The position numbers and the translations under genes are program-made. From Halolamina salifodinae (GTDB lineage: Archaea > Halobacteriota > Halobacteria > Halobacteriales > Haloferacaceae): a stretch of 64,000 bases of DNA. A model generated the notes under the pieces. It was given only the letters and a program-made list of their open reading frames with translations. It had not been told where the DNA came from and made no database searches. The stretch lies in the NCBI RefSeq assembly GCF_017874235.1, contig NZ_JAGGLC010000006.1, positions 62,001-126,000 on the forward strand. Reading direction: 5' to 3'. Shown one piece after another: positions 24,927 to 33,255 of the stretch (its first letter is position 1; each line of letters starts with the position of its first letter).

Positions 24927-25050
24927 GACTCTCAGTAAGAGTCGGCGACCGGCAGCCGGCGGATTCTCAGTAGGAGTCGGCGACCGGCAGCCGACGGATT
25001 CTCAGTAGGAGTCGGCGACCGACAGCCGACGGATTCTCAGCCGGAGTCGA
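24927..25050 (+). repeat. 35-bp tandem repeats, three and a half units
   Basis: Units starting GATTCTCAGTAGGAGTCGGC and ending CAGCCGACG repeat at 24927, 24962 and 24997, with a diverged fourth from 25032. Units 2 and 3 differ by one base. There is no spacer between copies, so this is not a CRISPR array. It occupies the gap between the DUF5813-like gene and the next small membrane-protein gene. Confidence 0.9.
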
Positions 25051-25100
25051 CGCTAACCGACAGCGACAGCGAAAAGGTCACGCGGCCCCGAGCGGGCGGT

Positions 25101-25421
25101 ATGGCTTCGGCGCTCTCGGTCGCGCTCCTGCTCGCACTCGTCGCCGTCCACTCGCTGATCGCGGCGGTGTTGACCCGCTACTTCCGTATCGCGCTGGACA
25201 CCCGCGGGGGCGCCGCGCTGTTCACCGTCACGGCGATCCCGCTGGTGCTGCTGGGCTCGACGTACGTGCTCTCCGGCGTGCTCAGCCTCGGCCCCCAACT
25301 CGGGAGTCCCGCCATCGTGTTCACGCTGCTGATCGCGGTTCCGGTCGGTCTGGGTGCGCTGGTCGACGTGCTCTACGTGCCGCCGCCGGAGGACGTCGCC
25401 GTCCCGGATACCTGGGAGTGA
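25101..25421 (+). CDS. small conserved membrane protein (DUF7534-like)
   Basis: A 106-residue protein with three hydrophobic helices (about residues 5-28, 36-60 and 70-92) separated by a short RYFRIALDTRGGAAL loop, and a proline-rich C-terminal tail (VPPPEDVAVPDTWE). Resembles small haloarchaeal DUF7534 membrane proteins. Function unknown. It follows the tandem repeats and is convergent with thymidylate kinase. Confidence 0.7.
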   Translation: MASALSVALLLALVAVHSLIAAVLTRYFRIALDTRGGAALFTVTAIPLVLLGSTYVLSGVLSLGPQLGSPAIVFTLLIAVPVGLGALVDVLYVPPPEDVAVPDTWE

Positions 25422-25506
25422 ACGATACTGTCACCAACACGGCCACGGCATCCGGCTCCGTCGGCGCGACACGGCGGTCGCGCCGGGTCGCTCGCCGCGG
25501 CCGGTG

Positions 25507-26103
25507 TCACTCCTCGTGTTCAGCCAGTAATCTGTCCACGACGCCCTCGACCGTGTTGATCACGACTTCGGGCGACTGCGTGCCGTCGACGCGCACGAAC
25601 CGCTCGGGTTCGGCCTCGATCAGGCGCTCGTAGTTCGACTCCACCTGCGCGAGAAAGGCGGTCTCCTCGAACTGGTTGGTCTTCCCGCTCCGAGCCGCCG
25701 CCGTCTCCGGATCGACGTCGATGTAGATGGTCGCGTCCGGCTCCCGGGTGAACGCCGAGTGGATGCCGCGGATGTACTCCATCGGCCGCTTGAGTTCGCT
25801 CCCTGAGAGCGCCGCCGCCTGATAGGCGTATCTGGAGTCGGAGTAGCGGTCCGAGATGACCAGTTCGTCGTCCTCGAGCGCCGGGCGGACCGTCTCCGAG
25901 AGGTGGTTCGCGTGATCGGCCGTGAACAGGAACAGCGTCGCCAGCTGGTCGGCCTCGTCGTCGTCGATGGCGCGGTTCACCGCGTCGCCGTACCACGACT
26001 CCGTGGGCTCCCGGGTGAACGTCGCCTCGGGGTGGGAGTCGTGGAGGGCCTCCCAGACGGTGGTTTTGCCGCTACCGTCGAGTCCCTCCAGCGTGATGAG
26101 CAT
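25507..26103 (-). CDS. tmk: thymidylate kinase (dTMP kinase)
   Basis: A 198-residue P-loop kinase that phosphorylates dTMP to dTDP in DNA-precursor synthesis. The P-loop is GLDGSGKTT at residues 6-14. The DR(Y/H) motif appears as [16 protein letters not shown], and the LID region as [19 protein letters not shown]. The C terminus ends in a helix for dimerisation. Length is typical. It is monocistronic, and divergent from the reductase gene at 26226. Confidence 0.94.
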   Translation of the reverse strand: MLITLEGLDGSGKTTVWEALHDSHPEATFTREPTESWYGDAVNRAIDDDEADQLATLFLFTADHANHLSETVRPALEDDELVISDRYSDSRYAYQAAALSGSELKRPMEYIRGIHSAFTREPDATIYIDVDPETAAARSGKTNQFEETAFLAQVESNYERLIEAEPERFVRVDGTQSPEVVINTVEGVVDRLLAEHEE

Positions 26104-26225
26104 GGCCGGAGCGTGTTCGCCCCCGGATTAAGGGCCGTCGGTTAGCGGCGATGGAGAGGCAAATGGGCGACGACCGACCACCGACGCCGCCCCGTTTTAA
26201 GTTAGCGCGCATCAAACAGCCGGGT

Positions 26226-27113
26226 ATGCAGGTACTCGTCGCCGGCGGAGACGGCTTCATCGGTCGCCCGCTCTGTGCGGAGCTCGCCGAGCGCGGCCAC
26301 GACGTGACCGCGATGTCCCGCAGCGCGCCGGAGGACCCGCTCCCCGACGGCGTGACCCACGCGACCGGTGACGTGACCGACTACGAGTCCATCGAACCGG
26401 TCGTCGACGGCCACGACGCGGTCGTCAACCTCGTTGCGCTCTCGCCGTTGTTCACCCCGAGCGGCGGCGAGGAGCAACACTTCTCGGTCCACCTCGAGGG
26501 GACGCGCTATCTCGTCGCGGCCGCCGAGGAGACCGGCGCCGACCGCTTCCTCCAGCAGAGCGCGCTGGGGGCGGACCCGCAGGGGCCGACCAACTACATC
26601 CGGGCGAAAGGGCAGGCCGAGAAAGTCGTTCGCGACTCCAGCCTCGACTGGACCATCACCCGGCCCTCGGTCGTGTTCGGCGAGGGCGGGGAGTTCGTGA
26701 CGTTCACCAAACTGCTCGCGCCGCCGTACGTCACGCCGCTACCCGGCGGCGGGAAGACCCGATTCCAGCCGATCCACGTCGCCGACCTCGTGCCGATGCT
26801 CGCCGACGCGGTCGAAAAGGACGAGCACGTGGGCGAGACCTACGACATCGGCGGCCCCGAGACGCTCACGATGGCCGAAGTGGCGCGGCTGGGCCACCGG
26901 GCCGACGGCCGCGGGGTGAACGTGCTCCCGATCCCGATGCCCATCGCGAAGATCGGGCTCTCCGTCCTCGACTACGTCCCCGGGTTCCCGTTCGGCAGTG
27001 ACCAGTTCCGCTCGCTCCAGATGGACAACACCGTCGACGACAACGACGTGTCCGCGTTCGGCGTCGACGAGGGCGACCTCACCACGCTCTCGGCGTTCCT
27101 CAAACTCGACTGA
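26226..27113 (+). CDS. NAD(P)-binding reductase, complex I NDUFA9-like
   Basis: The ATG at 26226 gives 295 residues beginning MQVLVAGGDGFIGRPLCAEL, an NAD(P) Rossmann motif of extended atypical SDR proteins. Other matching stretches are GDVTDYESIEPVVDGHDAV, QQSALGADP, FGEGGEFVTF and the VADLVPML region. Proteins of this type are called complex I NDUFA9 subunit family because of resemblance to the mitochondrial accessory subunit; the archaeal role is unclear, possibly quinone- or flavin-linked. An in-frame ATG 25 codons upstream gives a non-conserved extension and is rejected. Confidence 0.85.
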   Translation: MQVLVAGGDGFIGRPLCAELAERGHDVTAMSRSAPEDPLPDGVTHATGDVTDYESIEPVVDGHDAVVNLVALSPLFTPSGGEEQHFSVHLEGTRYLVAAAEETGADRFLQQSALGADPQGPTNYIRAKGQAEKVVRDSSLDWTITRPSVVFGEGGEFVTFTKLLAPPYVTPLPGGGKTRFQPIHVADLVPMLADAVEKDEHVGETYDIGGPETLTMAEVARLGHRADGRGVNVLPIPMPIAKIGLSVLDYVPGFPFGSDQFRSLQMDNTVDDNDVSAFGVDEGDLTTLSAFLKLD

Positions 27114-27171
27114 CACGAGGGCGGGCCGTCCCCACCGTTTTTGGTTGTTCCCGTGAATCTCCGCTCGTACT

Positions 27172-28836
27172 ATGGCGTGGCATCCGGGGCACCCGTCGCT
27201 GCTGCTGTTCGCGGTGAGCCTCTTTTCGGGCCTGCTCGCGGTCGCGATCCGGCGCACCCGGAGCGAGCGCTACGTCGGCGGCTTCGTCGCGCTGGTCACC
27301 GTCATCGGCACGTGGACGCTCAGCTACGGCGTCCAACTCGGCTTCGACACCCGGCCCGACCAGTTAGTGTGGTGGCAGCTAACCCTCGCCGTCGCGGGGT
27401 TCATCCCGACCGCGTGGCTGCTGTTCTCGCTGCGCTACGCCGGCAAGGGTACGTGGCTCACCCGCGCTGCGCGCTGGGCGATGGTGTCCGAGCCGGCGGT
27501 GTTCGCGGCGTTCGTCCTCACCAACCCCCAGCACGAACTGATCTGGTCGAGTCTGATGGTGCCGGCCGACGCGCCGCTGACGGTGTTCGCGCCGACGTTC
27601 GCGGTCGGCTACTACGTCCATATCGCCTACGCCTACGCTATCGTCGGCTTCGGCGTCTATCTGGTGCTCCGGACCGCGATCCGGTCCTCGGAGCTCTACC
27701 GCCGACAAGCGGAGACCCTGTTGGCGGCGCTCACGCTGCCGCTTCTGGCCAACGTCGCGTTCACGCTGGGGATCACCCCGACTCCGGGGCTGGACCTGAC
27801 CCCGTTCACGTTCGTCGTTACGGTCACGCTGATGAGCGTCGCGCTGTTCCAGTTCGACCTACTGGATCGCACCCCCATCGCCCGCGAGGCCGCCCTCGAC
27901 GTGGTCGGGAACGGCCTCGTGGTGCTCGATGCCGAGGGGATGGTCGTCGACGCCGACGAGCGCGCCCAGCGCGTGCTCGCGCCGGCACCGGAACCCGGCG
28001 ACCACATCTCCACGGTGTTCCCGGAAACGCCGCTCTCGCGGCTCTCCGGCGCGACCGTCGAGGGTGACCCCGGCGGCATCCGCCGGCGCTACGAGGTGCA
28101 GGTGTCGGCGCTCCGGGACGCCGAGGAGCAGCTAACGGGCTACGCGCTGGTGCTCCGGGACGTGACCGACCGGCAGGCGTACGAACAGCGCCTGCAGGTC
28201 GCGAACCGCGTGCTCCGGCACAACCTCCGGAACGACATGAACGTGGTCCACGGGCTGGCCGAGCGTATCGCCGCCGACGAAGCGGCCGACCCCGCCGCAG
28301 TGGCCGCGCAGATTCAGGCGAAAGTCGAGGGTGTCGTCGACACCAGCGAGAAGGTGCGGGAAATGACCCGGATCGAACCCTCCTCGGGCGAGGACGTGAC
28401 GCCGACGGATCTCACCTCGGTCGCGACGGCGGTCGTCAGTCGGTTCGACCTGCCGGCCAACGCCACCGTCGAGTCGTCGTTTGACGACGAGGACGCGGTG
28501 GCCGCCGTCGCCGACGAGTCCGCGCTCACGACCGCGCTCTGGAACCTCCTCGAGAACGCCATCGAGCACAACGACGGCGAGCCGTGGGTTCGGCTCCGGG
28601 CCGACACGATGGGCCAGACGGCGACGCTCCGCATCGACGACGACGGGCCGGGGATCCCCGTCGAGGAACGCGAGGTGCTCCGGCGCGAGGCCGAAACGCC
28701 GCTCAAACACAGTCAGGGGCTGGGCCTCTGGCTGGCCTCCTGGAGCGCCCGTGCGGCCGGCGGCGAACTCACTATCGAGTCGACCGGCGACGACGGCACC
28801 ACGGTCCGCCTCGACTTCCCCATCGCAGAGCCGTGA
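27172..28836 (+). CDS. membrane sensor histidine kinase (7TM N-terminal domain, PAS, HATPase)
   Basis: A 554-residue signalling protein. Residues 1-230 hold seven hydrophobic helices of the histidine-kinase N-terminal 7TM type. A PAS-like segment follows (VVGNGLVVLDAEGMVVDADERA). The H-box is RVLRHNLRNDMNVVHGLAERI at about residue 345, and the HATPase domain shows N-box LWNLLENAIEHN and G-box IDDDGPGIP, then GLGLWLASW. It senses an unknown membrane signal and phosphorylates a response regulator or output protein not encoded next to it. The ATG at 27172 follows the reductase gene by 58 bp. Confidence 0.92.
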   Translation: MAWHPGHPSLLLFAVSLFSGLLAVAIRRTRSERYVGGFVALVTVIGTWTLSYGVQLGFDTRPDQLVWWQLTLAVAGFIPTAWLLFSLRYAGKGTWLTRAARWAMVSEPAVFAAFVLTNPQHELIWSSLMVPADAPLTVFAPTFAVGYYVHIAYAYAIVGFGVYLVLRTAIRSSELYRRQAETLLAALTLPLLANVAFTLGITPTPGLDLTPFTFVVTVTLMSVALFQFDLLDRTPIAREAALDVVGNGLVVLDAEGMVVDADERAQRVLAPAPEPGDHISTVFPETPLSRLSGATVEGDPGGIRRRYEVQVSALRDAEEQLTGYALVLRDVTDRQAYEQRLQVANRVLRHNLRNDMNVVHGLAERIAADEAADPAAVAAQIQAKVEGVVDTSEKVREMTRIEPSSGEDVTPTDLTSVATAVVSRFDLPANATVESSFDDEDAVAAVADESALTTALWNLLENAIEHNDGEPWVRLRADTMGQTATLRIDDDGPGIPVEEREVLRREAETPLKHSQGLGLWLASWSARAAGGELTIESTGDDGTTVRLDFPIAEP

Positions 28837-28882
28837 ATCCCCGACCACACAGCCTTTCCCCGCCGCCCGCTATCCCTCGTCC

Positions 28883-29635
28883 ATGCGCGTCACGCTCTTG
28901 GGCACGGGAAGCGCCATGCCGCTCCCCGACCGCGTCCAGACCGGCCTGCTGCTCGAACGCGACGACCGGACGCTGCTCGTGGACTGCGGCGCCGGCGTCC
29001 TCCACCGGCTTGCGAACACGTCGGTCGGCTACGAGGGCGTCTCGACGGTCCTCCTGACCCACCACCACCTCGACCACGTCAGCGACCTGCTCGCGCTGCT
29101 GAAGGCGCGCTGGCTCGCCGGCGAGGAACACCTCCAGGTGATCGGGCCGACGGGGACGAAGGCGCTGCTCGACGACCTGCTCGAAGTTCACGACTACCTG
29201 CAGGACCGCGTCGACCTCTCGATCCGGGAGGTGAGCGCCGACGCCGAGTTCGAGGCCGCGGGGTTCGAGATTTCGACCCACCAGACCGACCACTCGATGG
29301 ACTGTCTGGCCTATCGGTTCGCCGACGAGGACGCTGACTCCGAGTTCACCTTCGGCGCCGACGGCGAGGCCAGCGCGTCCATCGCGCGGTTCGCCGACGG
29401 CTCCGAGGTGCTGCTGCACGACTGCTCGTTCCCGGACGAGGTCGACGTGGACAACCACCCGACGCCGACCCAGTTGGGCGAGGCGCTCGCGGGCACCGAC
29501 ATCGACCGCCTGCTGCTGACCCACCTCTACCCCCACACGGAGGGGAAGCACGACGAGATGATCGAGAGCATCGAGGCCGCCGGCTTCGACGGCGACGTGC
29601 GCGTCGCCGAGGACGGGATGCGGTTCGAACTATGA
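28883..29635 (+). CDS. MBL-fold metallo-hydrolase, RNase Z-like
   Basis: From ATG 28883, 250 residues beginning MRVTLLGTGSAMPLPDR. The metal-binding motif THHHLDHVSDL (HxHxDH) is present at about residue 57. Further ligands lie in the STHQTDHSMD region, VLLHDCSF (Asp) and LTHLYPHT. This is the ribonuclease Z/AHL-lactonase-like group; a true tRNase Z would need an exosite arm that I do not see, so the activity is uncertain. The TGA overlaps the next start by 4 bp (ATGA), making an operon with the DNA glycosylase. Confidence 0.87.
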   Translation: MRVTLLGTGSAMPLPDRVQTGLLLERDDRTLLVDCGAGVLHRLANTSVGYEGVSTVLLTHHHLDHVSDLLALLKARWLAGEEHLQVIGPTGTKALLDDLLEVHDYLQDRVDLSIREVSADAEFEAAGFEISTHQTDHSMDCLAYRFADEDADSEFTFGADGEASASIARFADGSEVLLHDCSFPDEVDVDNHPTPTQLGEALAGTDIDRLLLTHLYPHTEGKHDEMIESIEAAGFDGDVRVAEDGMRFEL

Positions 29636-30285
29636 GCGAAACGACGCCCACGGACGACCTGACCGACGAGGAGGCCTACGAGCAACTCCGCGAGGACGAG
29701 TACCTCGGGCCCATCGTCGCCGAGGTCGGGGCCGTCTCGCTCGACGCCGCGGAGGACGCGTTCCAGCGCCTGATCGTCTCGATCCTCCGCCAGCAGGTCT
29801 CGATGGCCTCCGCGGCCGCGACCCGGGAGCGCCTGTTCGACGCTATCGAGGTTACGCCGGCGGGGATCCGCGCGGCCGACGAGGAGACGCTACGGGACGC
29901 GGGCCTCTCCCGGCAGAAAACCCGGTACGTCAACGAGATCGCCGACGCGTTCCACGAGCACGGCTGGACCCGCGAGGCGTTCGCGGCGATGGACGACGAC
30001 GAGGTGCGGGAGACGCTCACCGAGATCCCCGGCGTCGGCCCGTGGACGGCGGACATGTTCCTGCTGTTCGTCCTCGCCCGGCCGGACGTGTTCCCGGTCG
30101 GCGATCTGGGGGTTCGGGAGGGGCTGAAGACGCTCGTCGAGCACCACGGCGAGGACCCCGAGATGACCCGCGGGGAGATGACCGCCTTCGCCGAGCGCTG
30201 GGCGCCGGTTCGGAGCTACGCGGCGCTGTTCCTCTGGCAGGTCGAGGAGGAACTCGGCGAGCGCGCCGGCGACGTGGTTCCGTAG
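29632..30285 (+). CDS. DNA-3-methyladenine glycosylase (AlkA/HhH-GPD family)
   Basis: A 217-residue base-excision repair enzyme that removes alkylated purines. The helix-hairpin-helix is LTEIPGVGPWTADMFLLFVL, followed by FPVGDLGVREGLK, which carries the catalytic Asp of AlkA-type enzymes. The N-terminal region has VSILRQQVSMASAAATRER, matching the usual LVxxIxxQQLS block. It is shorter than bacterial AlkA because the N-terminal beta domain is absent. Translationally coupled to the metallo-hydrolase upstream. Confidence 0.9.
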   Translation: MSETTPTDDLTDEEAYEQLREDEYLGPIVAEVGAVSLDAAEDAFQRLIVSILRQQVSMASAAATRERLFDAIEVTPAGIRAADEETLRDAGLSRQKTRYVNEIADAFHEHGWTREAFAAMDDDEVRETLTEIPGVGPWTADMFLLFVLARPDVFPVGDLGVREGLKTLVEHHGEDPEMTRGEMTAFAERWAPVRSYAALFLWQVEEELGERAGDVVP

Positions 30286-31062
30286 CTACACCGCGCTTAG
30301 CCCGCCATCGACGGCTATCCCCGCACCCGAGACGTAGCGCGCGGCGTCACTGGCGAGAAAGCAGATCGCGTCGGCCACGTCGCCGGGGTCGCCGAACCGC
30401 CCGAGCGGGATTTCCTCCTCGTAGCGCGCCGCTCGCTCGCCGCCGACGGTGTGGGTGTCCTTCCGGGTCATCGCGGTGTCGATCACCCCCGGGAGCACGC
30501 AGTTGACCCGGATATCCGGCCCGAGTGCGTCGGCCATGGACTTCGTGAAGTTCCGCACCGCGGCCTTCGAGGCGGAGTAGACCGGGTGGTTCCCGGTGCC
30601 GTGGCGTGCAGCGATGGAGGAGAGATTCACGATGACGCCCTCGTCCATCGCCGCCGCGGCGGCCTGCGCGCCGAAGAACACCCCCTTTGCGTTGATGTCC
30701 ATCACCTGCCCGTACTCGATTTCGTCGATGTCCTCGAAGGGAATCGTCCGAAAGACGCCGGCGTTGTTGACCATCACGTCGATCCCACCCAGTTCTTCGG
30801 CGGCCTCGACGGCGATTTCGAGGTCCGACGGCTGGCGCACGTCGCATTCGACGAAGTGGGATTCGCGGTCGGTCTCGGCGTCGATGTACTCCTGCGTGGG
30901 TCGTTGATCCTGCGCGCCCCCCTCGGAGTCGGGAATCCGTGGCTCCTCGCGCACGTCGGCGATCACCACGTCGGCGCCGCGTTCGGCCATTCGGATCGCG
31001 GTCTCGCGACCGATCCCGCTCGACCCGCCGGTGACGACGGCGACCCTGTCGGTCAGGTCCAT
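30286..31062 (-). CDS. SDR family oxidoreductase (3-oxoacyl-ACP/glucose dehydrogenase-like)
   Basis: A 258-residue short-chain dehydrogenase. The cofactor motif TGGSSGIG is near residue 11, NNAG near residue 95, the catalytic Ser in VNLSSIA, and YSASK as Tyr-Lys. The C terminus VSGAGIAVDGGLSAV is standard. A small insertion after the second strand (residues about 42-62, SEGGAQDQRPTQEYID) is unusual. Substrate cannot be assigned. The gene ends directly against the glycosylase stop (convergent, 0 bp). Confidence 0.92.
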   Translation of the reverse strand: MDLTDRVAVVTGGSSGIGRETAIRMAERGADVVIADVREEPRIPDSEGGAQDQRPTQEYIDAETDRESHFVECDVRQPSDLEIAVEAAEELGGIDVMVNNAGVFRTIPFEDIDEIEYGQVMDINAKGVFFGAQAAAAAMDEGVIVNLSSIAARHGTGNHPVYSASKAAVRNFTKSMADALGPDIRVNCVLPGVIDTAMTRKDTHTVGGERAARYEEEIPLGRFGDPGDVADAICFLASDAARYVSGAGIAVDGGLSAV

Positions 31063-31107
31063 GGGCAGGGTTGGGCGCGGCGCGACGTGAACGGTGTGGC
31101 CGAGGGG

Positions 31108-31524
31108 TTACTCGGTCGGCTGGAGGAACATCACGTTCACCCGGCCGACGGCGTCGAAGTCCCGCAGGCGGTAGACCAGTTCGCGGATGCGGCCGGCGTC
31201 GCCGGTGCAGAACACCGTCTCCAGACACCAGTCGCCGTGGTGGAGGTGCTGGGTGGTGCCGATTACGTCCTGATACTCGTGTTGGACCGTGTGGAGGTCG
31301 CCGATGACCAGCGTGTGTTCGTAGTCGAACGCCAGCGCGGCGACGGCGTCGCCCTCGATCCCCCCCAGGTTGGTGTGGCGCTCAACGTACTCCTGCATCG
31401 CCTCCCGAACCGCCCGGGAGCGCGACTCCATCTCCTGTTCCTGCCACGTCTCGTCGAAGGACTCCAGCACGTCGGCCGGGACGTTGAGGCTCGTTCGCAC
31501 AGGTGGGTTGGGTCGGCGCGCCAC
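31108..31524 (-). CDS. NikR-like nickel-responsive ribbon-helix-helix regulator
   Basis: A 138-residue protein with an N-terminal ribbon-helix-helix (VRTSLNVPADVLESFDETW) and a C-terminal ACT-like metal-binding domain. The region HEYQDVIGTTQHLHHGDWC contains His and Cys residues that fit the NikR nickel site (His, His, Cys). NikR binds operator DNA as a tetramer when Ni is present and represses uptake. The start is GTG at 31524. The divergent neighbour is a His-rich Ni/Co transporter, and a perfect palindrome lies between them, which supports nickel control. Confidence 0.88.
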   Translation of the reverse strand: MARRPNPPVRTSLNVPADVLESFDETWQEQEMESRSRAVREAMQEYVERHTNLGGIEGDAVAALAFDYEHTLVIGDLHTVQHEYQDVIGTTQHLHHGDWCLETVFCTGDAGRIRELVYRLRDFDAVGRVNVMFLQPTE

Positions 31525-31526
31525 TT

Positions 31527-31542
31527 AGCCGTTATTACGGCT
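31527..31542 (+). promoter_or_regulatory. palindrome AGCCGT-TATT-ACGGCT, candidate regulator operator
   Basis: A perfect 6-bp inverted repeat with a 4-bp spacer, 2 bp upstream of the NikR-like start and about 52 bp before the transporter start. Position between divergent regulator and transporter genes fits autoregulation plus control of the transporter. Confidence 0.5.
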
Positions 31543-31594
31543 TCGCCGGTTCGGTCTTAACAACCCCTAAACCGGTCCCTCACCGCGGTTCGGT

Positions 31595-32431
31595 ATGCTC
31601 CACGGCGAAGCGTTCGGACTCCTCTTGGGCGCCGTCGCCCTCGGTGCCGTCCATGGGATGGAACCCGGGCACGGCTGGCCAGTCGCGGCCTCATACGCGC
31701 TCGAACAGCCGAACAAGTGGCTCTACGGCTTCGCGGCCAGCCTGATCCTCGGGATCGGCCACCTGATCAGCAGCATCGCGATGGTCGGGGTGTTCTTCTA
31801 CGCGAAGTCGTACTTCAGCCTCACGCAGGTCAACGAACCCATCACCGTCGTCGAGGGCGTGACCGTCGGCGGCCCGGTGAGTCTCGTTGCGGGGGTGCTG
31901 TTGATCCTGCTCGGCCTGCGGGAGTACTACGGCGGACATAGCCACTCCCACGGCGGGCACGGCGACCATGATCACGGGCATGATCACGGCGATCACGACC
32001 ATCACGAGCACGATGACCACGCCCACCATCACGACGACGGCCACCGTGATCACGACCACCGGTCTGGCTGGTGGGCCCGGATCAAGCGCGCGCTCCCGTT
32101 CGTCGGCGGCCACTCCCACGACCACGACGGCGAGGCGGCGGCCGCCGAGCGCGGCCTGCTGGGCATCGCGTGGTTCGCGTTCCTGCTCGGCTTCGCCCAC
32201 GAGGAGGAGTTCGAGATCATCGCGTTCTGTGCCGGCTCCACCCACTGTCTGGAGCTGATGAGTGCCTACGCGCTGACCGTGATCGGCGGCATCGTCGGCC
32301 TCACGATGCTGCTGGTGGCGGGCTACGAGCGATACGAGGCGCGCGTCGAGCGCTACACCCCGTACCTGCCGGCGTTCTCGGCGGCTGTGCTGATCGTGAT
32401 GGGCGCGGGGTTCGTCGCGGGGCTGTTCTAA
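31595..32431 (+). CDS. nickel/cobalt transporter (NicO/RcnA/UreH-like) with His-rich loop
   Basis: A 278-residue membrane protein with six or seven helices. The first helix has the HGMEPGHGW motif (HxxxPGH-type) and a later one the GFAHEEEFEI motif, both of which are metal-pathway signatures of NicO proteins. Between helices 3 and 4 is a cytoplasmic loop of about 45 residues with more than 20 His (HSHSHGGHGDHDHGHDHGD and following), likely a metal buffer. It moves Ni or Co across the membrane; direction is not certain from sequence. Divergent from a NikR-like regulator. Confidence 0.9.
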   Translation: MLHGEAFGLLLGAVALGAVHGMEPGHGWPVAASYALEQPNKWLYGFAASLILGIGHLISSIAMVGVFFYAKSYFSLTQVNEPITVVEGVTVGGPVSLVAGVLLILLGLREYYGGHSHSHGGHGDHDHGHDHGDHDHHEHDDHAHHHDDGHRDHDHRSGWWARIKRALPFVGGHSHDHDGEAAAAERGLLGIAWFAFLLGFAHEEEFEIIAFCAGSTHCLELMSAYALTVIGGIVGLTMLLVAGYERYEARVERYTPYLPAFSAAVLIVMGAGFVAGLF

Positions 32432-32489
32432 GCCGCCGTCGCCGAGACGGTAAGTTCTATACCCCCTCCGACCCGAGTAATCCTGTTAC

Positions 32490-32882
32490 ATGAGTCAGTC
32501 GTACGACCGGGGAACCGTCGAGGACTTCGGGCGGTGGCGGTCGTTCACCGCCGGCATGTGGGCGTGGATCTTCCACAAGTTCACCGGCTGGGTCCTCATC
32601 GGCTACCTCTTTACACACATCGCCGTGCTCTCGACGGCCCTCGCGGGCGAGACGGCGTACGAGAACACCATCGTCGGGCTGGAGGGGCTCGCCATCGTGC
32701 GGCTCCTCGAAGTGGGTCTGCTCGCGGTCGCGGTGTTCCACATCCTCAACGGGGTCAGGCTACTGTTCATCGACCTCGGCAAGGGGCTCGAAGCACAGGA
32801 GGAGAGTTTCTACGCGTCGCTGGTGCTCACGGGTGCGATCACCGTCGCCAGCGTCCCCACGTTCATCTCGGGGGTGTTCTGA
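32490..32882 (+). CDS. sdhC: succinate dehydrogenase, cytochrome b subunit SdhC
   Basis: A 130-residue membrane subunit with three hydrophobic helices. The motif [17 protein letters not shown] near residue 30 and the later [16 protein letters not shown] contain the His residues expected as haem b ligands. First gene of sdhCDBA, with SdhD starting 1 bp after its stop. It anchors the dehydrogenase and helps reduce menaquinone. Confidence 0.93.
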   Translation: MSQSYDRGTVEDFGRWRSFTAGMWAWIFHKFTGWVLIGYLFTHIAVLSTALAGETAYENTIVGLEGLAIVRLLEVGLLAVAVFHILNGVRLLFIDLGKGLEAQEESFYASLVLTGAITVASVPTFISGVF

Positions 32883-32883
32883 G

Positions 32884-33252
32884 ATGGCCGAGCACTACTC
32901 CTCGTTCGACCGCTCGGGAACGCGCTGGCTGCTCCAGCGGCTCACGGCCGCCTTCCTGGTGGTCGTGCTCGCGTTCCACTTCTTCCTCCTTCACTTCGTG
33001 AACCACGCCGCCGACGTGACGTTCGCGGGCACGTCCGCCCGGATGAGCACGTGGACGTACTTCTCGCTGATGGTGCTGTTCCTGCTGACGGCGACGTTCC
33101 ACGGCGTCAACGGCGTCTACAACACGCTCGTCAAGCGCGACGGCGTCGACGGCTGGAAACAGACCGCGATCACGGCGGTGCTTGTGGTCGCCAGCCTGAT
33201 CATGGTCGTACAGGGGCTGCGAACCGCGCTCGTCTGGACGAACCTGTTCTAA
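32884..33252 (+). CDS. sdhD: succinate dehydrogenase, membrane anchor subunit SdhD
   Basis: From ATG 32884, 122 residues with three helices: RLTAAFLVVVLAFHFFLLHF, YFSLMVLFLLTATFHGVNG, and ITAVLVVASLIMVVQGL. The HGVNGVYNTL stretch is the counterpart of HxxNGxR in SdhC and may donate a haem ligand. Lies between sdhC and sdhB with 1-bp and 3-bp gaps, so the four genes are one transcript. Confidence 0.92.
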   Translation: MAEHYSSFDRSGTRWLLQRLTAAFLVVVLAFHFFLLHFVNHAADVTFAGTSARMSTWTYFSLMVLFLLTATFHGVNGVYNTLVKRDGVDGWKQTAITAVLVVASLIMVVQGLRTALVWTNLF

Positions 33253-33255
33253 CAC

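Noticed and set aside
24927-25050. CRISPR array
   Set aside because: Repeats are contiguous with no unique spacers and there are no cas genes in the window.
31968-32258. Thr/Ile-rich plus-strand frame inside the Ni/Co transporter
   Set aside because: It is the alternative reading of the His-rich loop codons (CAC/CAT and GAC/GAT), not a gene.
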